Assembly: GCA_001487125.1 (NCBI GenBank)
Contig: LN913012.1
Span: forward strand, 372,001 to 436,000
Reading direction: 5' to 3'
Length of the DNA: 64,000 nucleotides
Source of the DNA: Gabonibacter massiliensis
GTDB lineage: Bacteria > Bacteroidota > Bacteroidia > Bacteroidales > Marinifilaceae
The position numbers and the translations under genes are program-made. Position 1 is the first letter of the stretch, and every line of letters starts with the position of its first letter. Under the pieces are notes generated by a model that searched no databases, had not been told where the DNA came from, and saw nothing but the letters and a program-made list of their open reading frames with translations. Shown here piece after piece: positions 1 to 9,933 of this stretch.

Positions 1-2153
1 CTGTTATTAAGAATTTTGAAATAAAAGCCTATTCTCCGGATAGTACGGCCGTGGTCATCGATATGACGGATTTTTTGACTAACGAAAATGAGAAGTTGGA
101 TCCTTTTTCTCCATGGATGCCGATTTTAATGGAGTATTGGAGAGATGCCAGATTGGAAAAAGAGTTTCAGCAGGCACATACCCAGATCGGAAAAATCAGT
201 GCGTTTGAAAATAACGTGAACGTGCAGACCTCTTTTACTTATACCGTGAGTATTAATGCCGATAACTGGTACTGGCTTTATAAAATGCCCTACACGGCAA
301 CCATGAGCCGGACGTTCCTTTTATTGCCGGAAAAGCCGATGCGTTCCCGGATAGCCGATCCCCGGATTGGAATATTCTTCGGAGGTAAGTATTTGTATAG
401 TGATAAGGAGAGAGGAGTAGAGGTGGTTTATGATGCCAATCGTTGGCGTTTGGAACCGAAAGATGTGGAGGCTTATAAACGGGGTGAGCTGGTTGAACCG
501 ATAAAGCCCATTGTTTTCTATGTGGACGATAATTTCCCTGCGGCGTGGAAGGAATATGTAAAGGCTGGTGTCGAGGTGTGGCAGGCGGCTTTCGAAAAGA
601 TCGGTTTTAAAAATGCGATTATTGCCAAGGATTTTCCTAAAGACGATCCCGATTTCGATCCGGAGAATCTGAATTACTCTTGTGTACGTTATTCTCCTTC
701 CTCTGTTGCCAACGCCATGGGGCCTTCTTGGACAGATCCGAGAAGCGGAGAGATCCTGCAAGCTAACGTATCGGTGTATCATAACCTCATCCAATTGGTA
801 CAGGATTGGCGTTTCTTGCAGACGTCTCCGGCGGATCCTTCTGTTCGTAAGATACAATTGGACGACGCTACAGTTGGAGATTGTATTCGTTACGTGATTG
901 CTCATGAGATAGGCCATTGTTTAGGATTAATGCATAACATGGCAGCTTCGGCGGCTATCCCGACGGATTCTTTGCGTTCCCCGTCATTCACGCGGAAGTA
1001 CGGCACGACTTATTCTATTATGGATTATGCCCGTAACAATTACGTGGCTCAACCGGGAGATGCTGCTCGTGGTGTGAAGATGACACCCCCTAATTTGGGA
1101 TTATATGATTATTATGCCATCAAATGGTTGTATACGTTTCTTCCGGATGCCCAAACGTCTAAGGATGAGCTTCCGACATTGGAACGTTGGATTTCCGATA
1201 AATCGGGAGACCCGATTTATCGTTATGGAAAACAACAAATTTGGGCACACTATGATCCGAGTTCGTTCGAGGAGGATTTGGGAGACGACGCAATCAAATC
1301 AGCGACTTACGGTGTGAAAAATCTTAAATATGTACTGGCTCATTTAAACGAGTGGACGGCCGGGGAGGATTTGGATTACTCTTTCCGTGAAAGGATGTAT
1401 AACGAGATCGTATACCAGTATGTACGTTACCTGAATCATGTGGCAGCCAATATCGGAGGAATTTATTTGAATGAAAGTTATCAGGGAGATAAACGTCCGA
1501 ATTACGCTTTTGTTCCGCGCGAGAAACAAAAACGGGCATTGAGATTTTTGTTAAATCAGATAAAGGATGCCGGATGGTTGGAGAATCCTGATTTTCAAAA
1601 AGAGATGCCTTTGATGGGAAATATTTCCAGGGAGTTGGAAGATAAAATTATGAGCGGGATTTTAGGACGATTGGGGGCTGTCTCTTATTGTGCGGAGAAG
1701 GCTCCTGCCAATCAGGTATACACGTCTTCAGACTATTTAAACGATTTGTATGATTTTATTTTTACGCCTACCAAACAAGGAAAAACCTTGTCTAACGTCG
1801 AAAAGAAAATGCAATTGGCTCTTTTGAGTCAGGTGATCGGCGGTGCCAACGTGGAAAAAGATGCCAAGGGAGGAAAAGGCCGGGTACGTATGATCGTGGA
1901 AGTTCCCGAGAGCGTTAGGGCCAAAAGTCTGAAATATTACGGGCAGGTGATGGGAAATAGGGGGCCGGCGGATAAGCAGGGATTCAGCTATTACGTGGAT
2001 ATTCAGATGGGTAACGCAGATATGGCTCCTTACTATTACGATTTAATGAAAAAGACGTTGAATCTGTTGAAAAACCAGGCGATGACCGGTTCTTCAGACA
2101 CTCGGCTTCATTATAAATTACTGATCCATAAATTGGAACAGGCTCTAAATTAA
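1..2153 (+). CDS. Zinc-dependent metalloprotease (DUF5117/DUF4953-type), C-terminal part
   Basis: The reading frame is open from base 3 at the left edge, so the true start lies outside the window; 716 residues are visible. The zinc site HEIGHCLGLMH (bases 903-935) is a full HExxHxxGxxH metzincin motif, and SIMDY about 30 codons later is a likely Met-turn. The long C-terminal region after the catalytic core matches the Bacteroidetes family of large exported zinc proteases with DUF5117/DUF5118 N-terminal regions, which would be off the left edge. It should act as a peptidase in the periplasm or at the cell surface, but no signal peptide can be seen here. In these bacteria such proteases often follow SusC/SusD-type loci, so this gene may end another uptake locus. 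The family call is firm; the substrate is unknown. Confidence 0.85.
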   Translation, partial: VIKNFEIKAYSPDSTAVVIDMTDFLTNENEKLDPFSPWMPILMEYWRDARLEKEFQQAHTQIGKISAFENNVNVQTSFTYTVSINADNWYWLYKMPYTATMSRTFLLLPEKPMRSRIADPRIGIFFGGKYLYSDKERGVEVVYDANRWRLEPKDVEAYKRGELVEPIKPIVFYVDDNFPAAWKEYVKAGVEVWQAAFEKIGFKNAIIAKDFPKDDPDFDPENLNYSCVRYSPSSVANAMGPSWTDPRSGEILQANVSVYHNLIQLVQDWRFLQTSPADPSVRKIQLDDATVGDCIRYVIAHEIGHCLGLMHNMAASAAIPTDSLRSPSFTRKYGTTYSIMDYARNNYVAQPGDAARGVKMTPPNLGLYDYYAIKWLYTFLPDAQTSKDELPTLERWISDKSGDPIYRYGKQQIWAHYDPSSFEEDLGDDAIKSATYGVKNLKYVLAHLNEWTAGEDLDYSFRERMYNEIVYQYVRYLNHVAANIGGIYLNESYQGDKRPNYAFVPREKQKRALRFLLNQIKDAGWLENPDFQKEMPLMGNISRELEDKIMSGILGRLGAVSYCAEKAPANQVYTSSDYLNDLYDFIFTPTKQGKTLSNVEKKMQLALLSQVIGGANVEKDAKGGKGRVRMIVEVPESVRAKSLKYYGQVMGNRGPADKQGFSYYVDIQMGNADMAPYYYDLMKKTLNLLKNQAMTGSSDTRLHYKLLIHKLEQALN

Positions 2154-2172
2154 TGTTTCTTCTCCGGTTTCT

Positions 2173-2210
2173 CTTTGTCGTCATTCTGTTCTCCATGAAT
2201 GACGACAAAG
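2173..2210 (+). other. Perfect 14-bp hairpin between protease and ABC genes
   Basis: CTTTGTCGTCATTC (2173-2186) and its exact reverse complement (2197-2210) enclose a 10-base loop. There is no T-run after the stem, so it is not a classic intrinsic terminator. It may partly terminate, or protect the protease mRNA 3' end. Confidence 0.55.
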
Positions 2211-2255
2211 GAAACCCGATGAAAGGATGTTCAATAACTAAAATTTAATAATTGT

Positions 2256-3176
2256 ATGGAAGAATCGATCGTAAAAGTTGAAAATCTATCCCATCGCTAC
2301 ACGGTTCAGTGGGCTATCCGGGATATTAATTTTGAAATCAACACTAATGGTATATATGGTCTTCTCGGATCCAACGGGGCCGGGAAGTCGACCACGATGA
2401 ATATCATGTGTGGCGTTTTAAAACAGACGGAGGGAGATGTTTATATAAAGGGGGTCAGTATGCGAGAAAATCCCGTAGAGGCTAAGAAACATTTGGGTTT
2501 TTTACCGCAAAAACCGCCTTTGCATATGGATATGACGGTAGAGGAGTACTTAACCCATTGTGCCAATATGCGTTTAATGCCATCTAAGGAAGTGAAAGAC
2601 GCTGTAAAAGATGCTATGGGACGTTGCGGTATTTCTCATTTTAATAAGCGTTTGGTACGTAACCTTTCCGGGGGATACCAACAACGATTGGGAATAGCGC
2701 AGGCTATCATTCATAATCCGGAATTTGTAGTGTTGGACGAACCGACGAACGGGTTGGATCCGAACCAGATCGTGGAAGTGCGTCATTTGATCAAAGAGAT
2801 TGCAGAGGAACGTACTGTCATCCTTTCGACACATATCTTGCCGGAGGTTCAGGCTACCTGTGATTATATCCGTATGATTGAGGAGGGTAGATTGGTTTTT
2901 GCCGGGACGGTAGACGAGTTCGATAATTATATCATACCGAATACCATATTTGTTTCGTTGATCGCTCCGCCTGCCGTGGATGAATTGGCTAAGGTTCCGG
3001 GAGTAGTTAACGTGGAGGAGTTGGGAGGAACGAAATTCAGGTTACAATTTTCCGATAACCAGGATGTTATCGAACGTGTGGTAGAGACAAGTGTGGCCAG
3101 AGGATGGAGGTTGAATGATATACATCTGGAAAAGAGCTCATTAGATGCCGTATTTGCCGAATTATCCAAAAAGTAA
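2256..3176 (+). CDS. ABC transporter ATP-binding protein, GldA-like
   Basis: This is a 306-residue ABC ATPase. It shows Walker A GSNGAGKS (about residues 38-45), the signature LSGGYQQR (about 137), Walker B VVLDEPTNGLDP (about 158-169) and the switch histidine in STHIL. A C-terminal extension of about 90 residues is typical of ATPases that power ABC-2 permeases. It lies 6 bases before the first of two ABC-2/GldG-like fusions, so it very likely energises one or both. GldA in flavobacteria works with GldF and GldG in gliding and secretion; gut Bacteroidales do not glide, so the cargo here is unknown. The ATPase call is firm; the Gld relation is inferred from the neighbours. Confidence 0.92.
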   Translation: MEESIVKVENLSHRYTVQWAIRDINFEINTNGIYGLLGSNGAGKSTTMNIMCGVLKQTEGDVYIKGVSMRENPVEAKKHLGFLPQKPPLHMDMTVEEYLTHCANMRLMPSKEVKDAVKDAMGRCGISHFNKRLVRNLSGGYQQRLGIAQAIIHNPEFVVLDEPTNGLDPNQIVEVRHLIKEIAEERTVILSTHILPEVQATCDYIRMIEEGRLVFAGTVDEFDNYIIPNTIFVSLIAPPAVDELAKVPGVVNVEELGGTKFRLQFSDNQDVIERVVETSVARGWRLNDIHLEKSSLDAVFAELSKK

Positions 3177-3182
3177 GAGACG

Positions 3183-5468
3183 ATGAAGACCATATATAAA
3201 TTGGCGTTGGCAGAATTACAAACGTTATTCTACTCACCGGTAGCCTGGTTGATTCTGATTATTTTTACTTTTCAGGCAGGAATGGTCTATACCAATCTTT
3301 TCGGAGGCTTGGTACGTGCCCAATCATTAGGTTATCCTGTGTACAATGTTACTGCGGAAACTTATTTTCCATTTTTCAGAGCCATGCAACAATATCTCTA
3401 TTTTTACATTCCCTTGTTGACCATGGGGATCATGAGTAGAGAGTTGGGGAGCGGTTCGATTAAATTATTGTATTCTTCACCGGTTACCAATACTCAGATC
3501 ATATTGGGAAAATATCTTTCCCTTATGCTTTACTGTTTCGTGTTGATAGGTGTTTTGATCGTATTTGTCTTTTTTGGCGTATGTACGATTAAAATGGTGG
3601 ATATTCCATATATGCTCAGCGGTCTTTTAGGACTCTATCTGTTGTTGTGCGCTTACGCGGCTATCGGGCTTTTTATGTCCAGTATAACTTCGTATCAAGT
3701 GGTTGCCGCTATGGGAACTTTGGCAGTTCTTGCCGTATTGAGCTATGTAAAAGGAATGTGGCAAGGCATAGAGTTTGTAAAAGATATTACATTTTGGTTA
3801 TCCATAGACGGACGGGCGGATGAATTTATCGGCGGGTTGATATGTAGTGAGGATTTTCTCTATTTTGTCATTGTGATCGCAATGTTTTTAATGTTGTGTA
3901 TCCTGCGTTTGCAAGCCAGAAGACAAAGGATATCTTGGATCGTCCGTTGGGGGAAATACCTGGGTGTTGTCGGTATTGCCATGTTGTTGGGATACCTCTC
4001 TTCCCGTCCCGTGTTTATGAGTTATTACGATGCTTCCCGGACAAAATTCAATACACTGACGCCCAATAGTCAGGAAATTGTCAAAAAATTGGACGGGGGA
4101 TTGACGATTACTACTTTTACCAATATTTTGGATAATGATTTTTACAGTACTTTACCCGAAAATGTTAATTGGGATAAGGAGGTTTTCAAACAATACGTGC
4201 GTTTTAAGCCGGAGATAAAGATGAAGTATGTTTATTTCTATGCCGATGCTCAAAACAAAGAGTTGGATAAGATGTACCCGAATATGACGGATAAGGAGAG
4301 AGCCCGGAAAATGATAGAGTGTTGGGGTATCGATTCCACGATCGTACTTCCTCCGGAAGAGATAAAGAAAATTATCGACTTGGAAGCGGAGAAAAACCAC
4401 TCTGTTCGTTTGGTGGAACGGGAGAACGGACAACGGATCTTCTTGCGTTTTTACGAGGGATTTGATCGGAACCCGCGTGAAGGGGAGATTTCGGCTGCCT
4501 TCAAACGTCTGATCATGAAATTGCCCATTGTCGGTTTTTTGCAAGGACACGGGGAACGTGATCCGAAAAAGGAGGGAGATAGGGATTATAATCGTTTTTC
4601 TCAGGATAAGTGGTTCCGTTATGCTTTGATCAATCAAGGTTTTGATGTTGCGGAGGTAACTTTGGATAAAGATATTGCTCCGGATATAGAGATACTGGTG
4701 ATAGCCGAGATGAAATCAGCGCTGACTCCGGAGGAGAGAATGAGATTGGACGCTTATATCGAAAGGGGAGGAAATTTATTGATTTTAGGGGAGCCGAGAC
4801 GTAGGGATATTATGAATCAGATTGTGGAACCCCTGGGAGTAAAATTTTTACCTGGGGTTTTGGTGAAGCCTACGGAGAATTTTCAGGCGGATTTGATCAT
4901 TACGACTCCGACAAAAGAGGCGGGAGAACTCTCTTATCCTTTCCAGACGATCATCGATTATGAAGGGTGTGTAACGTTTCCGGGAAGTTCGGCCTTGGCT
5001 TACGCGGCGGATAAGGGATATAGCGTGACTCCTCTTTTCATGAGCGATACGGCGGGGAGCTGGAATGAATTGCAGACGACCGATTTTATCGATGACGTCG
5101 CTACCTTGAATCTTTTGGAAGGAGAGAAAGAGGAGAGCTTGCCGATAGCCTTGGCTTTGTCTCGAAAAGTGGGAGAAAAGGAGCAAAGAATTATCATTTT
5201 CGGTGATGCCGATTGTATCAGTAACGGCGAGTTGGGTATGCAACGGAAAGATGTTTGGGCGATGAATTTCAATATCCTTACGGGTTCTTTCTTCTGGTTA
5301 TCGCATGAGGAAGTTCCTATTGATATGCGACGCCCGACTCCTCCCGATAATGCCGTTTATGTCGGTGAAATCGGGATGTCAGTTGCGAAAATCGGATTTT
5401 TGGGAGTTTTTCCTGCCATTTTAATATTCTTCGCTCTGTTTATTTGGATACGTAGACGGGGAAGATGA
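3183..5468 (+). CDS. GldF-GldG-like ABC-2 permease fusion, copy 1
   Basis: The protein has 761 residues. The N-terminal 240 or so form an ABC-2 type permease with about six hydrophobic segments and the motif SGSIKLLYSSPVTN. A further membrane segment lies near residue 265. A large soluble middle region follows (about 285-725), of the GldG/ABC_transp_aux type, including GFLQGHGERDP and IIIFGDADCISN. The protein ends in one last membrane span and the basic tail IRRRGR. In flavobacteria GldF (permease) and GldG (auxiliary) are separate; here they are one chain. It follows the ATPase by 6 bases and is clearly co-transcribed with it. A close paralog follows directly. It probably exports, or acts on, an envelope substrate not identified here. 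Confidence 0.85.
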   Translation: MKTIYKLALAELQTLFYSPVAWLILIIFTFQAGMVYTNLFGGLVRAQSLGYPVYNVTAETYFPFFRAMQQYLYFYIPLLTMGIMSRELGSGSIKLLYSSPVTNTQIILGKYLSLMLYCFVLIGVLIVFVFFGVCTIKMVDIPYMLSGLLGLYLLLCAYAAIGLFMSSITSYQVVAAMGTLAVLAVLSYVKGMWQGIEFVKDITFWLSIDGRADEFIGGLICSEDFLYFVIVIAMFLMLCILRLQARRQRISWIVRWGKYLGVVGIAMLLGYLSSRPVFMSYYDASRTKFNTLTPNSQEIVKKLDGGLTITTFTNILDNDFYSTLPENVNWDKEVFKQYVRFKPEIKMKYVYFYADAQNKELDKMYPNMTDKERARKMIECWGIDSTIVLPPEEIKKIIDLEAEKNHSVRLVERENGQRIFLRFYEGFDRNPREGEISAAFKRLIMKLPIVGFLQGHGERDPKKEGDRDYNRFSQDKWFRYALINQGFDVAEVTLDKDIAPDIEILVIAEMKSALTPEERMRLDAYIERGGNLLILGEPRRRDIMNQIVEPLGVKFLPGVLVKPTENFQADLIITTPTKEAGELSYPFQTIIDYEGCVTFPGSSALAYAADKGYSVTPLFMSDTAGSWNELQTTDFIDDVATLNLLEGEKEESLPIALALSRKVGEKEQRIIIFGDADCISNGELGMQRKDVWAMNFNILTGSFFWLSHEEVPIDMRRPTPPDNAVYVGEIGMSVAKIGFLGVFPAILIFFALFIWIRRRGR

Positions 5469-5580
5469 TACCGTAGGTGTTTTTGTATAAAAGTTTCCGG
5501 GAAAGTGCGTGATCCCGGAACTTATTAGAGCTTCGGTTGTTGTGAGATATAAAATAAAATTATTAATTAAAACAAAGTTG

Positions 5581-7866
5581 ATGAAGACAATCTATAAATT
5601 AGCGATAGCAGAATTGCAGACCCTCTTCTATTCGCCTGTGGCTTGGTTGATTCTGATTATATACACGTTTCAGGCAAGCATGATGTTTACTGAAAGTATA
5701 TCCGATATGGTACAAAGTGTCTCTTTGGGTTATCCTTTGAGATCTGTAACAGGAAGAGCTTTCGGGTATATGTTATGGCAAATGACGGAGTACCTTTATC
5801 TTTATATTCCGTTGTTAACCATGGGATTGATGAGTCGTGAATTGGGGAGCGGCTCTATTAAATTATTGTATTCTTCGCCCGTGACCAACGCTCAAATTAT
5901 TTTGGGAAAATTTCTTTCCATGATGATTTACGCCTTGGTTTTAATCGGTGTTTTATTCTTGTTCTTCCTTTATGGTGTGTTTACCATTAAGGATATGGAG
6001 ATCGGAACCCTTTTGACCCAGTTCCTGGGAATTTATCTGTTAATCTGTGCTTACGCGGCTATCGGACTCTTTATGTCCAGTATAACTTCCTATCAGGTCG
6101 TTGCGGCAATGGGAACCTTGGCTATATTGGCTGTTTTGAACATGGTGGGAAATTTATGGCAGGATATTGATTTTGTAAGGGATATTACCTATTGGTTGTC
6201 CATGAGAGGACGCGTCGGTACTTTCCTGAGGGGAATGATATGCAGTGAAGATTTTCTCTATTTCGTCATTGTAATAGCCATGTTCTTAATGCTCTGTATT
6301 TTGCGTTTGCAAGCACGGAGACAAAAGATTTCTTTCTGCGTTCGTTGGGGCAAATATGTAGGAGTGGTTTGTATCGCTATGTTACTGGGGTATTTTTCTT
6401 CTCGTCCGGTATTGATGGGGTATTATGATGCTACCTCCACCAAAAGTAATACCTTGACACCCAATAGTCAGGATATCGTGAAGCGTTTGAATGGCGGTTT
6501 GACGATCACGACTTACGTCAATCTGTTGGATGAGGATTACCGTTTCGGTCTGCCTCGAATGATGAATATGAACCGGGGACATTTTGAGGATTACGTGCGT
6601 TTTAAACCGGAGATCAAAATCAAATACGTCTATTATTACGATAAAGCGGAAAACAAACATCTGGACGAGCGTTATCCGAATTTGAGCGATAAGGAACGGG
6701 CAAAGAAATTATGTGAGATCTGGGATTTGGATTCCAATATGTTTTTACCGCCGGAAAAGATTCGGGAAATGGTGGATTTGCAACCGGAAGGGAATCGGTT
6801 CGTGCGTTTGATAGAGCGTGAAAGCGGAGAAAAGACGTTTTTGCGTGTTTATGACGATATGCGGAAATTCCCGGGAGAGAGTGAAATTACGGCGGCGTTG
6901 AAGCGACTGGTAATGGACCTTCCGACAGTCGGCTTTTTGACAGGACACGGGGAGAGGGATATCAATAAGGAGGGAGACCGGGACTATAAACGTTTTGCCC
7001 AAGATAAAAAATTCCGTTATGCTTTGATCAATCAAGGTTTTGATGCCAAAGAGGTTACGTTGGATCAGGATATTCCGGACGATGTACGTATTTTGGTTAT
7101 AGCCGAAATGAAACAGGCGCTTACTCCGGAAGAAAAGGCCAGGTTGGATGCGTACGTCGCGAGAGGAGGAGATTTGTTGATCATCTCCGAACCCAAACGT
7201 CGGGAGTTTATGAATCCGATAGTTGAACCGTTTGGCGTTCAGATTTTACCGGGAGTATTGGTGAAAAAAAGCGAGAATTTCCAGCCCGATTTGATTATGG
7301 TAACTCCGACACAGGCAGCTTGTGAGCTATGTTATCATTTCGACGGGATTCGGAGATGGGAAGGGTGTGTGACCATGCCCAGTAGTAGTGCTTTGGCGTA
7401 CACGGGAGATAAAGGATACACGGTTACGCCTCTTTTCATGAGCGATACCGTGGGAAGCTGGAATGAGTTGCAGACCACCGATTTTATCGATGATATTCCT
7501 ACGATAGATGAAAAAACGGGAGAGACGGAACAAGCTTATCCTACGGCTCTTGCTCTTTCAAGAAAAATAGGAGACAAAGAGCAGCGTATTATCATTCTGG
7601 GAGATGCCGATTGTATCAGTAACGGAGAGGTTAGTATGAGCAGGAAAGACGTGAGAGCCATGAATTACTCTGTCATCATCGGTTCTTTCTATTGGTTGTC
7701 TCATGAAGAGGTGCCGATCGACATTCGCCGTCCGAGCACGACGGATACCGAATTGTACGTGAGTGAGGCCGGTGCTATTGCCACGAAGATCGGTTTTATG
7801 GGTGTGTTGACCGCCTTCCTGATCTTTATGGCCCTCTTTATCTGGATCCGTAGGAGGGGAAGATAA
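5581..7866 (+). CDS. GldF-GldG-like ABC-2 permease fusion, copy 2
   Basis: This is a second 761-residue protein of the same architecture as the preceding gene, with the same length, the same ABC-2 motif SGSIKLLYSSPVTN, the same GHGERD and GDADCISN segments and the same IRRRGR tail. The frame stays open upstream to a GTG at 5509, but the ATG at 5581 aligns exactly with the start of copy 1 (MKTIYKLA), so I use it. The copies differ most at residues 28-65 and in the middle of the soluble domain, so the duplication is not recent. With one ATPase for two permeases, a heterodimeric transporter is the simplest model (inference). Two terminator-like hairpins follow the gene. Confidence 0.85.
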   Translation: MKTIYKLAIAELQTLFYSPVAWLILIIYTFQASMMFTESISDMVQSVSLGYPLRSVTGRAFGYMLWQMTEYLYLYIPLLTMGLMSRELGSGSIKLLYSSPVTNAQIILGKFLSMMIYALVLIGVLFLFFLYGVFTIKDMEIGTLLTQFLGIYLLICAYAAIGLFMSSITSYQVVAAMGTLAILAVLNMVGNLWQDIDFVRDITYWLSMRGRVGTFLRGMICSEDFLYFVIVIAMFLMLCILRLQARRQKISFCVRWGKYVGVVCIAMLLGYFSSRPVLMGYYDATSTKSNTLTPNSQDIVKRLNGGLTITTYVNLLDEDYRFGLPRMMNMNRGHFEDYVRFKPEIKIKYVYYYDKAENKHLDERYPNLSDKERAKKLCEIWDLDSNMFLPPEKIREMVDLQPEGNRFVRLIERESGEKTFLRVYDDMRKFPGESEITAALKRLVMDLPTVGFLTGHGERDINKEGDRDYKRFAQDKKFRYALINQGFDAKEVTLDQDIPDDVRILVIAEMKQALTPEEKARLDAYVARGGDLLIISEPKRREFMNPIVEPFGVQILPGVLVKKSENFQPDLIMVTPTQAACELCYHFDGIRRWEGCVTMPSSSALAYTGDKGYTVTPLFMSDTVGSWNELQTTDFIDDIPTIDEKTGETEQAYPTALALSRKIGDKEQRIIILGDADCISNGEVSMSRKDVRAMNYSVIIGSFYWLSHEEVPIDIRRPSTTDTELYVSEAGAIATKIGFMGVLTAFLIFMALFIWIRRRGR

Positions 7867-7875
7867 AAGTTAAAT

Positions 7876-7957
7876 CGTGCCGAAGATAATTTCGGTTTTG
7901 AGGAAATGATGAAAAATGGAATAGAACCGGAGTTCATTTTTCGGCACGTTTTGTTTT
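7876..7957 (+). terminator. Likely terminator after GldFG-like copy 2
   Basis: CGTGCCGAA (7876-7884) pairs with TTCGGCACG (7940-7948). An inner stem GAAAAATG/CATTTTTC closes the middle, and the right arm runs into TTTTGTTTTA. The large loop makes it less typical than the next hairpin. Confidence 0.5.
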
Positions 7958-7976
7958 ATAGATAATTTAGTGTTGG

Positions 7977-8014
7977 ATAGGATGATTTGTTGTTTTCAAA
8001 TCATCCTATTTTTT
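7977..8014 (+). terminator. Intrinsic terminator, end of the ABC operon
   Basis: A perfect 13-bp stem ATAGGATGATTTG/CAAATCATCCTAT has a 7-base loop and runs directly into TTTTTT. It sits between the convergent ABC operon and thiH. The T-run suits the plus strand. Confidence 0.85.
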
Positions 8015-8016
8015 AT

Positions 8017-9123
8017 TTACATCCATTTATCCCAATCTTTCCATACCGGTTCGTAGCCTTGTGCTTTGATGGCTTCCACCATCTCCTGAGGCGTACGGTT
8101 GTCGTTGATGGCAAATTGTTCCAACTCCTTATGGGGGACGACATACCCTCCCGGTTCGGTACTCGATCCGGCACTCATGGAGGTCGCACCGAGGTGCATG
8201 ACATGGTCTCTGAATGCTCTGCTTTCTCGGGTAGATATGGATATTTCCGCTTCTTGATCCAACAGGCGATAGGCACATATTAATTGGACCATCTCCCTGT
8301 CATTGATCGGATCGTTGGGTGTAAAAGCTCCTGCATGTGGGCGCAGGCGGGGAAGAGAGATGGAATACTTGGTTCGCCAATAGGTTTTTTCCAAGTATTT
8401 CAAGTGTAATGCCGTGAAAAACGAATCGGTTCGCCAGTCTTCCAATCCGAGTAAAGCTCCTATTCCCATTTTTTGAACTCCGGCTCTACATACCCGATCG
8501 GGAGTTTCCAGACGATACCGATAATTGGCTTTTCGACCCTTAGGATGATACAGAGGGTATTGTTTCTCGTTGTAAGTTTCTTGGTATACGCATACGAAAC
8601 TGAGTCCGGCTTCGGCTAAACGGGCGTATTCAGCTTCTTCTAAAGGTTGTACTTCCAAGGCTATCTGTGAAAACTTATCCCGGATGGAACGGATTACTTG
8701 TTCGTAATAATCCGCATCGGTTTTGGCGGGAGCTTCTCCCGATACGAGTAAGATATGTTTAAATCCCCATCGGGTGATTACTTGAGTTTCTGCTTCCACC
8801 TCTTCTAATGTTAACATCTTACGATGAAGTTCGTTATCGTGATTGAATCCGCAATAAACACAGAAATTGGTACAGTAGTTGGAAACATAAAGGGGAATAT
8901 AGAGTTGGATCGTATTTCCGAAACGGGCCAATGTCAGTCGATTGGCTTCCTGTGCCATATCTTCCAGTAACGGAGCGGCTGCAGGAGAGATGAGAGCCAT
9001 AAAATCGTCCAAGGTTCGGTGCGGGTTGTTGATGGCGTCAATGGCATCGTTTTTCGACTTGTCCATGATGTTTTTTTTCACATCTTCCCAGTCGTAGGTT
9101 TGTAGGGTATCATAAAAAGACAT
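8017..9123 (-). CDS. thiH: 2-iminoacetate synthase ThiH
   Basis: The product is a radical SAM enzyme that cleaves tyrosine to give 2-iminoacetate (dehydroglycine) for the thiazole ring of thiamine. The 368-residue length is normal for ThiH. The cluster motif CTNFCVYCGF (CxxxCxxC) is present near residue 84. This is the anaerobic route, an alternative to the oxygen-using glycine oxidase ThiO. It is the last gene of the thiamine operon, 35 bases after thiG, whose product uses the iminoacetate. The call is firm. Confidence 0.95.
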   Translation of the reverse strand: MSFYDTLQTYDWEDVKKNIMDKSKNDAIDAINNPHRTLDDFMALISPAAAPLLEDMAQEANRLTLARFGNTIQLYIPLYVSNYCTNFCVYCGFNHDNELHRKMLTLEEVEAETQVITRWGFKHILLVSGEAPAKTDADYYEQVIRSIRDKFSQIALEVQPLEEAEYARLAEAGLSFVCVYQETYNEKQYPLYHPKGRKANYRYRLETPDRVCRAGVQKMGIGALLGLEDWRTDSFFTALHLKYLEKTYWRTKYSISLPRLRPHAGAFTPNDPINDREMVQLICAYRLLDQEAEISISTRESRAFRDHVMHLGATSMSAGSSTEPGGYVVPHKELEQFAINDNRTPQEMVEAIKAQGYEPVWKDWDKWM

Positions 9124-9158
9124 AATTGATGCTGTAATTTAGTGATTCTGGCAAACGT

Positions 9159-9929
9159 TTATAGATTCAGGAATTCGGTCAGCGGGGAACTGGCTTGTGC
9201 GTGTCGGTATTGTTTGGCTAACTTGGCTTCGAATGCCATCCGACCGGCTTCCACCGCTAATTTAAAAGCCCGACCCATCCCTACCGGGTCGGGAGAGACG
9301 GCAATCGCCGTATTTACCAATACGGCCGCTGCACCCATCTCCATGGCTGCCGCCGCGTGGGAAGGAGCTCCGATTCCGGCATCCACGATCACCGGAATAT
9401 TACTTTGTTCGATGATAATCTCCAACAGATCTTTCGTGACTAATCCTTTGTTCGTACCGATAGGAGCGCCCAAAGGCATAACAGTGGCTGCTCCGGCCTC
9501 CTCTAAGTGTTTGCAGAGTACAGGATCGGCTTGAATGTAAGGAAGAACGACAAAGCCTAATTTTGCCAGTTCTTCGGTTGCTTTTAAGGTTTCGATGGGG
9601 TCCGGTAACAGGTATTTGGGATCCGGATGGATCTCTAATTTCAACCAGTTCGTTCCCAAAGCCTCCCGGGCAAGTCGGGCGGCGAAAACAGCTTCTTTGG
9701 CCGTTCGAACCCCTGATGTGTTCGGTAAAAGTGTGATATGGGGAGCTTTTAAATGAATTAAGATATCGTCCTCTTTTTCTGACATATCCACTCTTTTAAG
9801 AGCAACCGTTACCAATTGGGACTCGGATGCTTTAATGGCCTCTTCCATTAAAGCATTGGACGAGAATTTACCGGTGCCGGTAAATAATCGTGAAGTAAAC
9901 ACTTTATCAGCTATTTTAAGTGGTTCCAT
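9159..9929 (-). CDS. thiG: Thiazole synthase ThiG
   Basis: ThiG condenses deoxyxylulose phosphate, dehydroglycine and the ThiS thiocarboxylate into the thiazole phosphate. The 256-residue TIM barrel shows the early segment [19 protein letters not shown] with the Schiff-base lysine region, [12 protein letters not shown], and the phosphate-binding stretch [13 protein letters not shown] followed by [12 protein letters not shown]. All are standard for ThiG. It starts only 4 bases after the stop of the triple fusion gene, so it is translationally linked to it. ThiH follows downstream. Confidence 0.96.
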   Translation of the reverse strand: MEPLKIADKVFTSRLFTGTGKFSSNALMEEAIKASESQLVTVALKRVDMSEKEDDILIHLKAPHITLLPNTSGVRTAKEAVFAARLAREALGTNWLKLEIHPDPKYLLPDPIETLKATEELAKLGFVVLPYIQADPVLCKHLEEAGAATVMPLGAPIGTNKGLVTKDLLEIIIEQSNIPVIVDAGIGAPSHAAAAMEMGAAAVLVNTAIAVSPDPVGMGRAFKLAVEAGRMAFEAKLAKQYRHAQASSPLTEFLNL

Positions 9930-9933
9930 GCTG

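Noticed and set aside
321-917. A 198-codon minus-strand frame inside the metalloprotease
   Set aside because: It runs opposite the zinc-site coding region, which is well supported, and has no recognisable motif.
5509-5580. Upstream start of GldFG-like copy 2 at GTG 5509
   Set aside because: Comparison with copy 1 puts the start at ATG 5581; the extension has no counterpart in the paralog.
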